The notes beneath the pieces were generated by a model. It ran no database searches, was not told the DNA's origin, and was given only the letters and a program-made list of their open reading frames with translations. From an uncultured Tidjanibacter sp. (GTDB taxonomy: Bacteria > Bacteroidota > Bacteroidia > Bacteroidales > Rikenellaceae), in the NCBI GenBank assembly GCA_944326085.1, contig CALVCL010000003.1, forward strand, positions 180,676-244,675: DNA of 64,000 nt. The letters are read 5' to 3'. This document shows positions 56,176-64,000 of the stretch, piece by piece (positions within the stretch are counted from its first letter, which is position 1; each line of letters begins with the position of its first letter). A program made the position numbers and the translations under genes.

Positions 56176-57180
56176 CTATTTGTATTCGCCGGCTATAGTT
56201 GCTACCATTACAGCCTTGATGGTATGCATACGGTTCTCTGCTTCATCAAATACAATTGAAGCAGGGCTTTCAAATACCTCATCTGTAACTTCCATCGCTG
56301 TAAGACCGTACTTGTTGTAAATATCACGGCCAATCTTGGTGTTAAGGTCATGAAATGCAGGAAGACAGTGAAGGAACTTAACATTCGGATTACCTGTAGC
56401 CTTCAAGACATCGGAAGTTACCTGATACGGTTTGAGAAGTTTTATGCGTTCTTCCCATACTTCGTCAGGTTCACCCATCGATACCCAAACGTCAGTGTAG
56501 AGGAAATCGCAATCCTTTACAGCTTCCTTAACATCTTCCGTAATGGTAATCTTCGCGCCTGTAGCCTTTGCGATTTCGCGACACTGATTCACGAGCTCTT
56601 CTGCCGGTGCACAGCTCTTCGGGCATGCAGCACGGAAATCAATACCCATCTTGGCACATCCAACCATAAGGGAATTACCCATATTGTTGCGAGCGTCCCC
56701 GAGGTAGCAGAATTTCATCTCCTTATATGGTTTGTTGGAGTGCTCCTTCATAGTGAGAAGGTCCGCAAGTATCTGGGTAGGATGGAATTCGGTAGTAAGG
56801 CCGTTCCACACTACAACACCGGCATAACGTGCAAGGTCTTCTACTATACTCTGGTCAAAACCGCGGTATTCGATACCGTCATACATGCGGCCGAGAACAC
56901 GTGCTGTATCTGCAATGCTCTCTTTCTTGCCCATCTGCGAACCTGTAGGGCCGAGATAAGTCACATGGGCACCCTGGTCGTGTGCACCTACTTCAAATGC
57001 GCAGCGGGTACGTGTAGAGTCCTTCTCAAACAGGAGCACTATATTCTTGCCCTTGAGCATCTGTTTTTCAGTACCAGCCTTCTTGTCAGCCTTGAGGCGT
57101 GCGGCGAGTTCAACAAGGCCCGTGATTTCCTCGGGAGTGAAATCGAGCAGTTTCAGAAAATGTCTTCCTTTGATGTTCAT
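56176..57180 (-). CDS. argF: Ornithine carbamoyltransferase
   Basis: This enzyme makes citrulline from ornithine and carbamoyl phosphate in arginine synthesis (or runs in reverse in the deiminase pathway). The 334-residue protein has the carbamoyl-phosphate motif STRTR (55-59), [39 protein letters not shown] and [10 protein letters not shown] with the ornithine-binding Cys. These are the canonical OTC motifs, not those of the N-succinylornithine enzyme of Bacteroides fragilis. A CAAAGATA box (TATCTTTG, minus strand 57222-57215) lies 35 bases upstream. The gene is alone, so the biosynthetic versus catabolic role is open. Confidence 0.93.
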   Translation of the reverse strand: MNIKGRHFLKLLDFTPEEITGLVELAARLKADKKAGTEKQMLKGKNIVLLFEKDSTRTRCAFEVGAHDQGAHVTYLGPTGSQMGKKESIADTARVLGRMYDGIEYRGFDQSIVEDLARYAGVVVWNGLTTEFHPTQILADLLTMKEHSNKPYKEMKFCYLGDARNNMGNSLMVGCAKMGIDFRAACPKSCAPAEELVNQCREIAKATGAKITITEDVKEAVKDCDFLYTDVWVSMGEPDEVWEERIKLLKPYQVTSDVLKATGNPNVKFLHCLPAFHDLNTKIGRDIYNKYGLTAMEVTDEVFESPASIVFDEAENRMHTIKAVMVATIAGEYK

Positions 57181-57214
57181 AGCTCTGTTGGTTTATTGAG
57201 TTTTTAAACGCCCC

Positions 57215-57271
57215 CAAAGATACGCATTTTTAATAAGAAGAGGAAAATCTCCGGGAAATTGATTATTTTTG
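57215..57271. promoter_or_regulatory. Divergent -7 boxes of argF and parA
   Basis: TATCTTTG on the minus strand (57222-57215) for argF and TATTTTTG on the plus strand (57264-57271) for parA. Both match TAnnTTTG exactly; neither has a good partner box at 19 bases. Confidence 0.5.
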
Positions 57272-57294
57272 TCTGGTTATAGTTCACTGTGAAT

Positions 57295-58056
57295 ATGGGT
57301 AAAATAGTCGCTTTGGCCAACCAGAAAGGCGGTGTGGGCAAGACCACTACGGCCATCAATCTGGCTGCCAATCTCGCCATAATGGGCAAAAAAGTACTCC
57401 TTGTCGATGCCGACCCGCAGGCTAACGCAACATCTGGCCTCGGTTTCGATATCAACAACCGCGGCATATACGAATGTATCATAGGCGAGTGCGGAGCAGA
57501 AGAAGCCATAGCATCAAGTCCCGATGTCAAAAACCTGTCCGTACTTCCGTCGAGCATATCCCTCGTTGGTGCCGACGCAGAACTGCCTGGTCTCGAGGAC
57601 GGACACCTCCGCCTGAAAAAGGCCCTCGATACCGTAAAAGACAAATATGACTTCATATTCATCGACTGCTCACCCTCGCTGGGCTATACTACAGTCAATG
57701 CACTTGTTGCGGCAGACAGCGTACTGATTCCCGTACAGTGTGAATATTTCGCGCTCGAAGGGCTGGGCAAACTGCTTAGCACCATAAAGATGACAAAATC
57801 GAAACTAAATCCGAATCTCGAAATAGAAGGTTTCGTAATGACAATGTATTCGCGTTCGAGGCTTGCCAATCAGGTGACACTTGAAGTCCGCGAACACTTC
57901 AAACATTTGGCCTACGACACAATAATCCAGCGCAACATACGTCTTAGCGAAGCACCCAGTCATGGCAAGCCTGTCATACTGCATGACGCATCCTCAACAG
58001 GAAGCATAGCATATGTAAACCTTGCCAAGGAGTTCATAAGGCGCAACAAGGCTTAA
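57295..58056 (+). CDS. parA: Chromosome-partitioning ATPase ParA (Soj)
   Basis: ParA is the deviant-Walker ATPase that drives segregation of ParB-bound origins. From the ATG at 57295 it has 253 residues: KGGVGKTTTAIN with the signature lysine, LLVDADPQANATSGLG, FIFIDCSPSLGYTTVNAL (Walker B) and RSRLANQVTLEVREHF. The length is normal for the chromosomal form. The frame starts two codons earlier with a GTG; the ATG giving MGKIVALANQKGG is the usual one. The stop overlaps a possible ParB start (TAATG), so the two are coupled. Confidence 0.96.
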   Translation: MGKIVALANQKGGVGKTTTAINLAANLAIMGKKVLLVDADPQANATSGLGFDINNRGIYECIIGECGAEEAIASSPDVKNLSVLPSSISLVGADAELPGLEDGHLRLKKALDTVKDKYDFIFIDCSPSLGYTTVNALVAADSVLIPVQCEYFALEGLGKLLSTIKMTKSKLNPNLEIEGFVMTMYSRSRLANQVTLEVREHFKHLAYDTIIQRNIRLSEAPSHGKPVILHDASSTGSIAYVNLAKEFIRRNKA

Positions 58057-58103
58057 TGGACAGACATACGGCAGGAGTAATCAACAAGCAGCAGAACCGA
58101 ACG

Positions 58104-58970
58104 ATGAAAAACAAAGGACTTGGACGTGGCCTCGATGCCATATTTGGAACAGAAGCTGCCAAATTCGGCGAAAATACAGCAGGGGCCGGAGGTATGGAAG
58201 AAATTTCCGTGGCTCTCATAAGCCCAAATCCCAAACAACCGCGTACAGATTTCGATGAGGATACGCTCGAAGAATTGGCCGACTCAATAAAAACGCTCGG
58301 CCTTATCCAGCCAATAACCGTCAAACAGGAAGGTGACCGATATGTAATCATTAGCGGAGAACGACGCTGGAGGGCTTCAAAACTTGCAGGGCTTGAGTCT
58401 GTTCCCGTATTTATCCGTGAAGCAGATGACCAGACACTACATGAAATGGCGCTTGTGGAAAACCTCCAGCGCGAAGACCTCAACGCCATGGAGATAGCCA
58501 TAAGTCTAAACCGGCTCATGGAAGAATGCAACGTCACACAAGACACCGTAGCCACACGCGTAGGCAAGAAACGTTCCACGGTTGCCAACTACCTACGTCT
58601 TCTATCACTTCCGCCCGAGGTACAGGCCGCCCTGCGAGACAACATCATAAGCATGGGACATGCGAAAGCCATTGCCGCCGTACCAGAGCACTCGCGTCTG
58701 GCCGTGTTGAAGAAAGTGTTGAAAAAAGGGTTATCGGTTCGCCAGACCGAGGAACTTGCACGCAAACTCGCCACCGGCAAACCCGAACGCGAGGTACTGG
58801 CCGACACTGAACTTCCAGACAACTACACCCGTCTTGTTGACTATTGCTCACGTATATTCGGCGATGACATAAAAATCAAGAAAGGCCGCAACGGCGGCGG
58901 AAAAATAACAATCGGCTTCTCTTCTGACGAAGACATTGCGGTATTCATTAAAAGACTTCAAGAGAAATAG
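58104..58970 (+). CDS. parB: Chromosome-partitioning protein ParB
   Basis: ParB binds parS sites and, as a CTP-dependent clamp, spreads on origin DNA. From the ATG at 58104 it has 288 residues: the ParA-stimulating start KNKGLGRGLDAIFG, the CTP-binding domain ISPNPKQPRTDFDED ... ISGERRWRASKLAGL (with the GERRWRA motif), the helix-turn-helix VTQDTVATRVGKKRSTVANYLRLL, and a C-terminal dimerisation domain. An ATG at 58056 overlapping the parA stop would add 16 residues without family similarity. I see no parS-like site in the window. Confidence 0.94.
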   Translation: MKNKGLGRGLDAIFGTEAAKFGENTAGAGGMEEISVALISPNPKQPRTDFDEDTLEELADSIKTLGLIQPITVKQEGDRYVIISGERRWRASKLAGLESVPVFIREADDQTLHEMALVENLQREDLNAMEIAISLNRLMEECNVTQDTVATRVGKKRSTVANYLRLLSLPPEVQAALRDNIISMGHAKAIAAVPEHSRLAVLKKVLKKGLSVRQTEELARKLATGKPEREVLADTELPDNYTRLVDYCSRIFGDDIKIKKGRNGGGKITIGFSSDEDIAVFIKRLQEK

Positions 58971-58975
58971 AACGG

Positions 58976-60424
58976 ATGGCTACCACCATGTACAAATATC
59001 TAATGGCCCTATTGGCAGCCGCAGCAATTACCGTATCGGCAGGGCCATGCATGGCCCAACAGCCAACTGATTTACCGCCGTTTGAGAATGAAAACGGCCG
59101 ACAGGAAACTGACGTTTCTGTAATTAAAAAGGAGAATACGGAGTCATTCATCGAAACAGGAACCGAAACTGTAGTAAACAACAATGTTACGGCTGACGGT
59201 GATACGGATACCATTACAGTGGATGATGAGCCGCATGATGAGCGACAATCATCGCTAAACGAGCAGCCGAAGTTATCGCGCCGCGAATTGCGCCGCATGC
59301 GTAAAGAAGCCAAGCATACCCCTCCCTATATACGGGACCTCAGCAGAGATACATACATCATAAACAGCGGACAAAAAACCGACGTGCTGCAAAATACTGA
59401 AGTCGTAATATCGGAAAGTTCTCTGACGACAGTAGAAAAAAAGATATCCGACTCATTGGATATGGCACTGTCAGCGCCACAGCAGACGAAAGCTATAGCC
59501 GAAGCCAACGAGACTGCAGACTCACTCGCCAATCTCGCACCACGTGAACGGCGTGAACTGGAACGTATGCAGCGACACGCCGACACCACGCTGTACCGAC
59601 ACAGTCCATTATTTCGCGATACGCTGAAAGTTGCTCCGTTGACAGCCATATCTGCGGTAGTTCCAGGGTTCGGACAGTTTTACAACGGAGACTATTGGAA
59701 AATACCGGTCCTTTATGCCACCGCCGGTACAGCACTTGCGTTGGGCATACAACAGCACAAACAATACGTACGTTATCGCAGCGAATACGACTACCTTACA
59801 GGTCGCACTAGTTTCAATACAAACCGTGCCCTGATAGACCCCGTGCAGACCAAAATGATACAACACAACACATGGCGACAGGTACTGTTCGGAACGGCCA
59901 TAGCATCATACGTGTATTTCCTTTGCGATGCCGTGATAAACTATCCGGCTGCCGATAAAAATCCGGTAAAAACGGCAACAACACTGTCAATGATATGTCC
60001 TGGTGCCGGTCAAATATACAACGGAAGCTTCTGGAAAGTTCCGTTGGTGGTTGGTGGTTTTGCCTCATTCATCTATGTCATCGACTGGAACAACCGCGGT
60101 TTGCAACGCTATACCACGGCAATTAAATTGGCATCGGACAACGACCCCGATACAAACCCCGACAGTTCGTTCAGCAATATGTCTGTAGACCAAATGAAAA
60201 GCTACCAGCAGATGTACAGACGAAACCGCGACTTGGCAATTATACTCACCGCAGCATTTTATCTGCTCAATGTCATGGATGCACATGTAGATGCGCACAT
60301 GAAAGACTTCGATGTCAGCTCTGACCTTGCATGCCGATTGCGGATACAGCCGACTATTGAACCAATGTACGCAATGAATTCATACCAATATTCGTTTGGT
60401 ATGGGATTAAGTCTCACATTCTGA
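58976..60424 (+). CDS. DUF5683-domain membrane protein
   Basis: A 482-residue protein with a signal peptide (hydrophobic core about 8-25, cleavage after CMAQQ), then a long acidic and basic low-complexity region (about 30-215, including KLSRRELRRMRKE and RERRELERMQRH), then the DUF5683 membrane domain. The domain shows two copies of a motif: SAVVPGFGQFYNGDYWKIPVLY (about 227) and SMICPGAGQIYNGSFWKVPLVVG (about 340). It follows parB by 5 bases and is followed by the transglycosylase gene, an order typical of Bacteroidota. Function unknown. Confidence 0.88.
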   Translation: MATTMYKYLMALLAAAAITVSAGPCMAQQPTDLPPFENENGRQETDVSVIKKENTESFIETGTETVVNNNVTADGDTDTITVDDEPHDERQSSLNEQPKLSRRELRRMRKEAKHTPPYIRDLSRDTYIINSGQKTDVLQNTEVVISESSLTTVEKKISDSLDMALSAPQQTKAIAEANETADSLANLAPRERRELERMQRHADTTLYRHSPLFRDTLKVAPLTAISAVVPGFGQFYNGDYWKIPVLYATAGTALALGIQQHKQYVRYRSEYDYLTGRTSFNTNRALIDPVQTKMIQHNTWRQVLFGTAIASYVYFLCDAVINYPAADKNPVKTATTLSMICPGAGQIYNGSFWKVPLVVGGFASFIYVIDWNNRGLQRYTTAIKLASDNDPDTNPDSSFSNMSVDQMKSYQQMYRRNRDLAIILTAAFYLLNVMDAHVDAHMKDFDVSSDLACRLRIQPTIEPMYAMNSYQYSFGMGLSLTF

Positions 60425-60474
60425 TACTTTACGCGCTGAAATAATATATTACATACTATCTACCTAAAAAAAAC

Positions 60475-61833
60475 ATGAATTTTGCAACCATAATCGCATT
60501 GGCTTCAGCCTCGCTCGGCAATCCGCTGTCTGCGCCACTTGAACCGTTACGCGCCGACAGTATTTCGATTTATTACGAAATACCAGTATCGCAGCCAGAG
60601 GAACCGGAACAAAACGACATGACCATAGAAGAGTTTCTCTGCGCAAGCCGTGGCGACACGTTCACTGATGCCTATTCACAACCATACGATTCATTGGTTG
60701 TAGCATTGCAGGAACGCCAGTCACGACAGGCATTCGATAATTTCTTCAATGAATTCATAAACATAGAATCCGCGCCATATCACGAAGGTGCACTTCCCGA
60801 CTCTGTTTATGAAGCACGGCTTCATAAACTCATGTCGCCCATACACCTAGCCTACAACGATATAGTAAAGCGATACATAATTCTATATACCACACAGCGT
60901 CGCAAATCCATGGAAAACATTCTGGCACGCTCACAATATTATTTCCCCATGATCGAGGAGGAACTAGACCGTGCCGGTCTCCCCGTTGAATTAAGAATGC
61001 TCCCCGTCGTAGAATCAGCCCTGTCCCCTACGGCAATATCGTATGTCGGCGCAACTGGATTGTGGCAGTTCATGTATGCCACAGGCAAACTATACGGCCT
61101 GGAAGTAACATCGTTTGTCGATCAGCGTCGTGACCCACTGCTCTCCACGAGGGCTGCATGCCAGTTTCTAAAAGACCTGTACGGCATATACGGTGACTGG
61201 ACTCTTGCAATAGCAGCCTACAACTGCGGCCCTGGAAATGTCAATAAGGCCATTAAGCGTGCAGGAGGCGATGCAAAAACATTTTGGGACATATATCCAT
61301 ATCTTCCTAAGGAAACACGCGGATATGTTCCGTCATTCATTGCCGCAACATATACATACGCATTCCATTATCACCACGACATAGTTCCGGCAGAAAACGA
61401 CCTACCGCTAGTAACCGATACAATAATGGTTAACCGCCCTATGCATTTCGGTCAGATAACATCCACCATAGGCATTCCTACTGAAGTATTGCGAGCCCTC
61501 AATCCTCAATATAAAATGGATATCATTCCAGCAACAACAAAAAGCTACGCACTTACACTTCCAATGGGCTGTATTACGTCATTTGTAGAGAATGAGGAGG
61601 AAATAAATTCCAAGGATACTGTCTATCTGGCAGAATACATTACCACGTCGCGTACCGACCCTTCTAAAAAGGTCTTTTCTCTCGATTCATACACCTATCG
61701 TGTCAAATCGGGCGACACACTCAGCGGCATAGCACAGAAAAATCATGTAACAGTGGCACAGTTGATGAAATGGAACAACATAAAGAACGCTCACAAACTG
61801 CGTATCGGACAACGCTTGGAAATATACCGTTGA
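60475..61833 (+). CDS. mltD: MltD-like lytic transglycosylase with LysM
   Basis: An exported murein-cleaving enzyme, 452 residues: a short signal-like start, an SLT domain (about 160-320) with the catalytic glutamate E180 in LPVVESALSPTAISYVGATG, then GLWQFM, the YNCGPGNVNKAI motif and YLPKETRGYVP. A single C-terminal LysM domain (about 407-451, YRVKSGDTLSGIAQ) binds peptidoglycan. Most MltD proteins carry one or more LysM. It lies after DUF5683 and before mnmE. A hairpin (61865-61885) follows with only a weak T run. Confidence 0.92.
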   Translation: MNFATIIALASASLGNPLSAPLEPLRADSISIYYEIPVSQPEEPEQNDMTIEEFLCASRGDTFTDAYSQPYDSLVVALQERQSRQAFDNFFNEFINIESAPYHEGALPDSVYEARLHKLMSPIHLAYNDIVKRYIILYTTQRRKSMENILARSQYYFPMIEEELDRAGLPVELRMLPVVESALSPTAISYVGATGLWQFMYATGKLYGLEVTSFVDQRRDPLLSTRAACQFLKDLYGIYGDWTLAIAAYNCGPGNVNKAIKRAGGDAKTFWDIYPYLPKETRGYVPSFIAATYTYAFHYHHDIVPAENDLPLVTDTIMVNRPMHFGQITSTIGIPTEVLRALNPQYKMDIIPATTKSYALTLPMGCITSFVENEEEINSKDTVYLAEYITTSRTDPSKKVFSLDSYTYRVKSGDTLSGIAQKNHVTVAQLMKWNNIKNAHKLRIGQRLEIYR

Positions 61834-61864
61834 CCATTTAAGTTAACTAATTTTGACAAACTGT

Positions 61865-61885
61865 GCGGCCCGAAATACGGGCCGC
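61865..61885 (+). terminator. Hairpin between mltD-like gene and mnmE
   Basis: GCGGCCCG (61865-61872) pairs with CGGGCCGC (61878-61885), 31 bases after the stop and followed by AATATTTAAC. A weak terminator. Confidence 0.5.
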
Positions 61886-61906
61886 AATATTTAACATCAA
61901 AACCAT

Positions 61907-63289
61907 ATGTTCGCCACAGGTGACACCATAGCAGCTCCCGCAACCGCCACAGGAGGCGCTCTTGCACTGATAAGAATTAGCGGACCTGACGCACTGTCCA
62001 TTTGCGACAAGTGTTTCAAATCAATATCAGGTAAGACACTCATCTCACAAAAAGGCTACACAGCGCATTTCGGCAACATGATATCGCCGGACAATGGTGA
62101 ATTCATTGATGAGGTAGTAATAACGGTATTCCATAACCCACATTCATATACCGGCGAGGACATGGCAGAAATATCCTGCCACGGATCACGCTGGATAGTG
62201 GCAGAAACGATGCGCGCGCTGGTGGCAGCCGGAGCACGTACGGCCGAAGCCGGTGAATTTACCGTCAGGGCCTTCCTTGCTGGCAAACTCGACCTCGCAC
62301 AGGCCGAAGCTGTAGCCGACATGATAGCATCCGGCAACCGTGCATCGCACACCCTGGCCTCCGCACAACTGCGCGGCCACTATTCCGCAAAACTTACAGA
62401 GATACGTGCTGAATTATTACGACTGGCGTCACTGCTTGAACTTGAACTCGACTTCTCGGAAGAAGATGTCACATTTGCCGACCGCACGGAACTCAACAAT
62501 CTGCTGGCTCACGCAACATCCGAAATAGAACGCCTGTCATGTTCGTTCTCTCTCGGCAACGCAATCAAGGAGGGTATCCCTGTTGCAATAATAGGAAAGC
62601 CAAACGCAGGTAAATCCACGTTGCTCAACTGTCTGGCTGGCGAAGACCGTGCAATGGTATCTGATATAGCAGGCACAACACGTGACACTATCGAAGAAAC
62701 CATCAACATCAACGGCATGGGATTTCGCTTCACCGACACGGCAGGCTTGCGCGAAAGTGACGATTGTCTGGAACGTATGGGCATAGAACGTACTCACAAG
62801 GCTCTCTCTTCAGCCCACATCATACTATATCTGGCAGATTGCCACGAAGTATGGCAGGATATAATATCGGAAGTACAACGCCTCAACATAACATCCGAAC
62901 AACGTATTGCTATCCTGCTCAACAAATGCGACAACGAACAGTTACTGCACGATGTCACGCCATCTGAATACGACATTCCCGTTATCCGGATATCGGCCAA
63001 ATACGGTCTCAATATTGACGCACTGAAATGTTTTCTTTCTGACAGTATAGACACAGCAGCCTTGTATTCGGGAGATGCTGTTGTCTCTAACGCTCGACAC
63101 TACGAAGCCCTCCAGCAAGCCGCCACCGCACTTGCCACCGCACGCGAGGCTTTAAATACTGGATTGCCATCCGACCTGATTGCCGAAGATCTTCGTCAGG
63201 TACTCGATGCCATTGGCACCATCACCGGAGAAATCACCTCCACAGACATTCTCAACGAAATTTTTTCAAAATTCTGCGTCGGCAAGTAA
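61907..63289 (+). CDS. mnmE: tRNA uridine-5-carboxymethylaminomethyl GTPase MnmE
   Basis: MnmE, with MnmG, modifies the wobble uridine of some tRNAs. The 460-residue protein has the formyl-THF-binding N-terminal domain (DTIAAPATATGGALALIRISGPDA), the helical domain, and the inserted GTPase with G1 GKPNAGKST (about 228-236), DTAG (G3), NKCD (G4) and the C-terminal FCVGK cysteine motif that binds tRNA substrate. The length is standard. Its 3' end is followed within 70 bases by a terminator and then by integrative-element sequence. Confidence 0.96.
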   Translation: MFATGDTIAAPATATGGALALIRISGPDALSICDKCFKSISGKTLISQKGYTAHFGNMISPDNGEFIDEVVITVFHNPHSYTGEDMAEISCHGSRWIVAETMRALVAAGARTAEAGEFTVRAFLAGKLDLAQAEAVADMIASGNRASHTLASAQLRGHYSAKLTEIRAELLRLASLLELELDFSEEDVTFADRTELNNLLAHATSEIERLSCSFSLGNAIKEGIPVAIIGKPNAGKSTLLNCLAGEDRAMVSDIAGTTRDTIEETININGMGFRFTDTAGLRESDDCLERMGIERTHKALSSAHIILYLADCHEVWQDIISEVQRLNITSEQRIAILLNKCDNEQLLHDVTPSEYDIPVIRISAKYGLNIDALKCFLSDSIDTAALYSGDAVVSNARHYEALQQAATALATAREALNTGLPSDLIAEDLRQVLDAIGTITGEITSTDILNEIFSKFCVGK

Positions 63290-63330
63290 CGGCTTGTAAA
63301 CAACCATAACCAACAATAATCATTTAGAAT

Positions 63331-63362
63331 AAAGCCACTGAATATCAGTGACTTTTGTTTTT
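63331..63362 (+). terminator. Terminator of mnmE
   Basis: CACTGA / TCAGTG arms around ATA, with AAAG and CTTT outside them across a mismatch (63331-63354), followed by TGTTTTT. It marks the end of the core-genome side. Confidence 0.75.
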
Positions 63363-63426
63363 ATGTACTTTCCAGACCGTATTTGGAAGTAACGGTTTTT
63401 ATCCATATTTTTCATACGTATTTCTA

Positions 63427-63467
63427 CCGTGACAGAAATTCACGGTTTGCCCAAATGTCACAGTGAC
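63427..63467. repeat. Inverted repeats upstream of the element's first gene
   Basis: CCGTGA (63427-63432) and TCACGG (63440-63445) form one inverted repeat; GTCAC and GTGAC (63457-63467) form another around a single base. Both share the core GTGAC/GTCAC, so one protein may bind both. Confidence 0.5.
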
Positions 63468-63473
63468 GCATTA

Positions 63474-63509
63474 GTTGACGTGTGTTGACAATGGTTTACA
63501 TGTGTTGAC
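63474..63509 (+). repeat. Four 10-bp-phased GTTGAC-type hexamers
   Basis: GTTGAC at 63474, GTTGAC at 63484, GTTTAC at 63494 and GTTGAC at 63504: the starts are exactly 10 bases apart. A longer repeat TGTGTTGACA (63481-63490 and 63501-63510) overlaps. All sites lie on one face of the helix, upstream of a putative excisionase-like gene. Confidence 0.75.
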
Positions 63510-63560
63510 AAAATTCGGGAGAAATAAGGAGAAATTATCCCCAATGTAAAGGAGGAAAAT

Positions 63561-64000
63561 ATGGAAATAAGAAAGATTTGTCAATGGTGCGGAAAGCCAT
63601 TTATAGCTCAAAAGACAACAACCTGTTATTGTAGCCATCAGTGTTCCAATCTTGGCTACAAGGAACGCATCAGGGAACGTAAGCGACAGTTGAAGCGATC
63701 GCAGGAATTATTGCAACCTCGACAAGCAGCCGAGGGGCAGGATTTCTTCTCTTTTGCCCAAGCCGCAAAGCTGATGGGTGTTACCCGGCAATACATCTAT
63801 AAACTGGTCAAGGAATCCAAACTGCGGGCCTCCCGTCTGAGCGGGAAAAAGTCGCTCATCCGCCGTGCGGACATCGAGCTGATGATGAAGACCAAGCCTT
63901 ACGAACGTATCATGCCCAAAGAGGACTTTGACATCACCGAGTATTACACCGCCGAGGAGATTGCACAGAAATATAAGGTCAATGCCAAATGGGTATGGAC
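63561..64000 (+). CDS. Zinc-finger plus tandem HTH (excisionase-type) protein of an integrative element, 3' end outside window
   Basis: An open frame from the ATG at 63561 to the window edge (146 codons). It begins with a small zinc-binding motif (C7, C10, C24, C28: CQWCGKPF ... CSHQC), then a MerR/excisionase-type helix-turn-helix (FSFAQAAKLMGVTRQYIYKLVKE, about 63-86, with winged RADIELMM), then the start of a second copy (YYTAEEIAQKYKVNAKWVW, from about 129). Proteins of this kind accompany tyrosine integrases on Bacteroidales mobilizable and conjugative elements. A strong Shine-Dalgarno (AAAGGAGG, 63548-63555) precedes it, unlike any other gene here, which fits foreign origin. It may control integration and excision. 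Confidence 0.85.
   Translation, partial: MEIRKICQWCGKPFIAQKTTTCYCSHQCSNLGYKERIRERKRQLKRSQELLQPRQAAEGQDFFSFAQAAKLMGVTRQYIYKLVKESKLRASRLSGKKSLIRRADIELMMKTKPYERIMPKEDFDITEYYTAEEIAQKYKVNAKWVW

Noticed and set aside
57182..61900. parS sites near parAB
   Set aside because: I looked for a TGTTNCACGTGNAACA-like palindrome; the only CACGTG hits in the window have no matching flanks.
1..64000. CRISPR arrays, transposase genes or rRNA operons
   Set aside because: No regularly spaced repeat arrays, IS-type transposases or rRNA sequence were found by reading either strand.

Overview
The window is a stretch of chromosome from a Bacteroidota bacterium, almost certainly order Bacteroidales; I cannot fix the family. 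The lineage evidence is consistent. Many genes are preceded by the Bacteroidota -7 box TAnnTTTG, in four cases with TTTG or TTG exactly 19 bases upstream. Shine-Dalgarno sites are nearly absent. Lineage-typical genes are present: porX, M16 peptidase, DUF3575, DUF5683, an OstA-like protein, the mfd/coaX/lptC/ppiD cluster and a 30-residue AURKAIP1/COX24-type ribosomal peptide. Nearly all of it is core genome. Two accessory parts stand out: a peptide-export/modification-like operon (37641-41154) and the edge of an integrative element at the right end (from about 63360).

Left third (1-28711). On the minus strand lie a 2-oxoacid:ferredoxin oxidoreductase operon (its 3' part is outside the window), fabG and yqeY. 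They are followed by an envelope cluster read right to left: rng, mfd, coaX, an outer-membrane barrel protein, a TPR protein, lptC, a CNNM/CBS membrane protein and ppiD. hupB-like and the 30-aa ribosomal peptide precede rng. porX and tsaE are on the plus strand. Then come gcvT and a GNAT-like gene (minus), gdhA (plus, with a structured leader), mgsA and valS (minus), and lon (plus).

Middle (28712-44432). This part holds tRNA-Ser, mscL, a DUF3575 protein, a porin-like protein, tRNA-Met, a CI/S24-type repressor lacking its expected serine with a palindrome just before its start, tRNA-Phe, an M16 metallopeptidase and a second GNAT-like gene. Next is the four-gene unit ABC exporter / ER-type S26 protease / PqqD-like / HPr-kinase-like, which looks like a peptide maturation and export system without a recognised precursor. 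It is followed by ugd, an aminotransferase and rnhA.

Right third (44433-64000). On the minus strand: rny, a candidate 6S RNA, zapA, a ZapB-like coiled coil, rimO, ftsY; then (after a plus-strand DUF2461 gene) an OstA-like gene, surA, a SurA-like lipoprotein, a CPBP protease and argF. On the plus strand: parA, parB, a DUF5683 gene, an mltD-like transglycosylase and mnmE. Immediately after the mnmE terminator the character changes. There are inverted repeats, four 10-bp-phased GTTGAC-like hexamers and a gene with a strong Shine-Dalgarno site encoding a zinc-finger plus excisionase-type HTH protein that runs off the window. I read this as the left end of an integrated element.

Several genes have longer open frames than their real products. 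I moved the start of lptC, mfd, rng, lon, the porin, the aminotransferase, ftsY, zapA, mscL and others, using terminators, promoters and family N-termini; the reasons are given in each entry.
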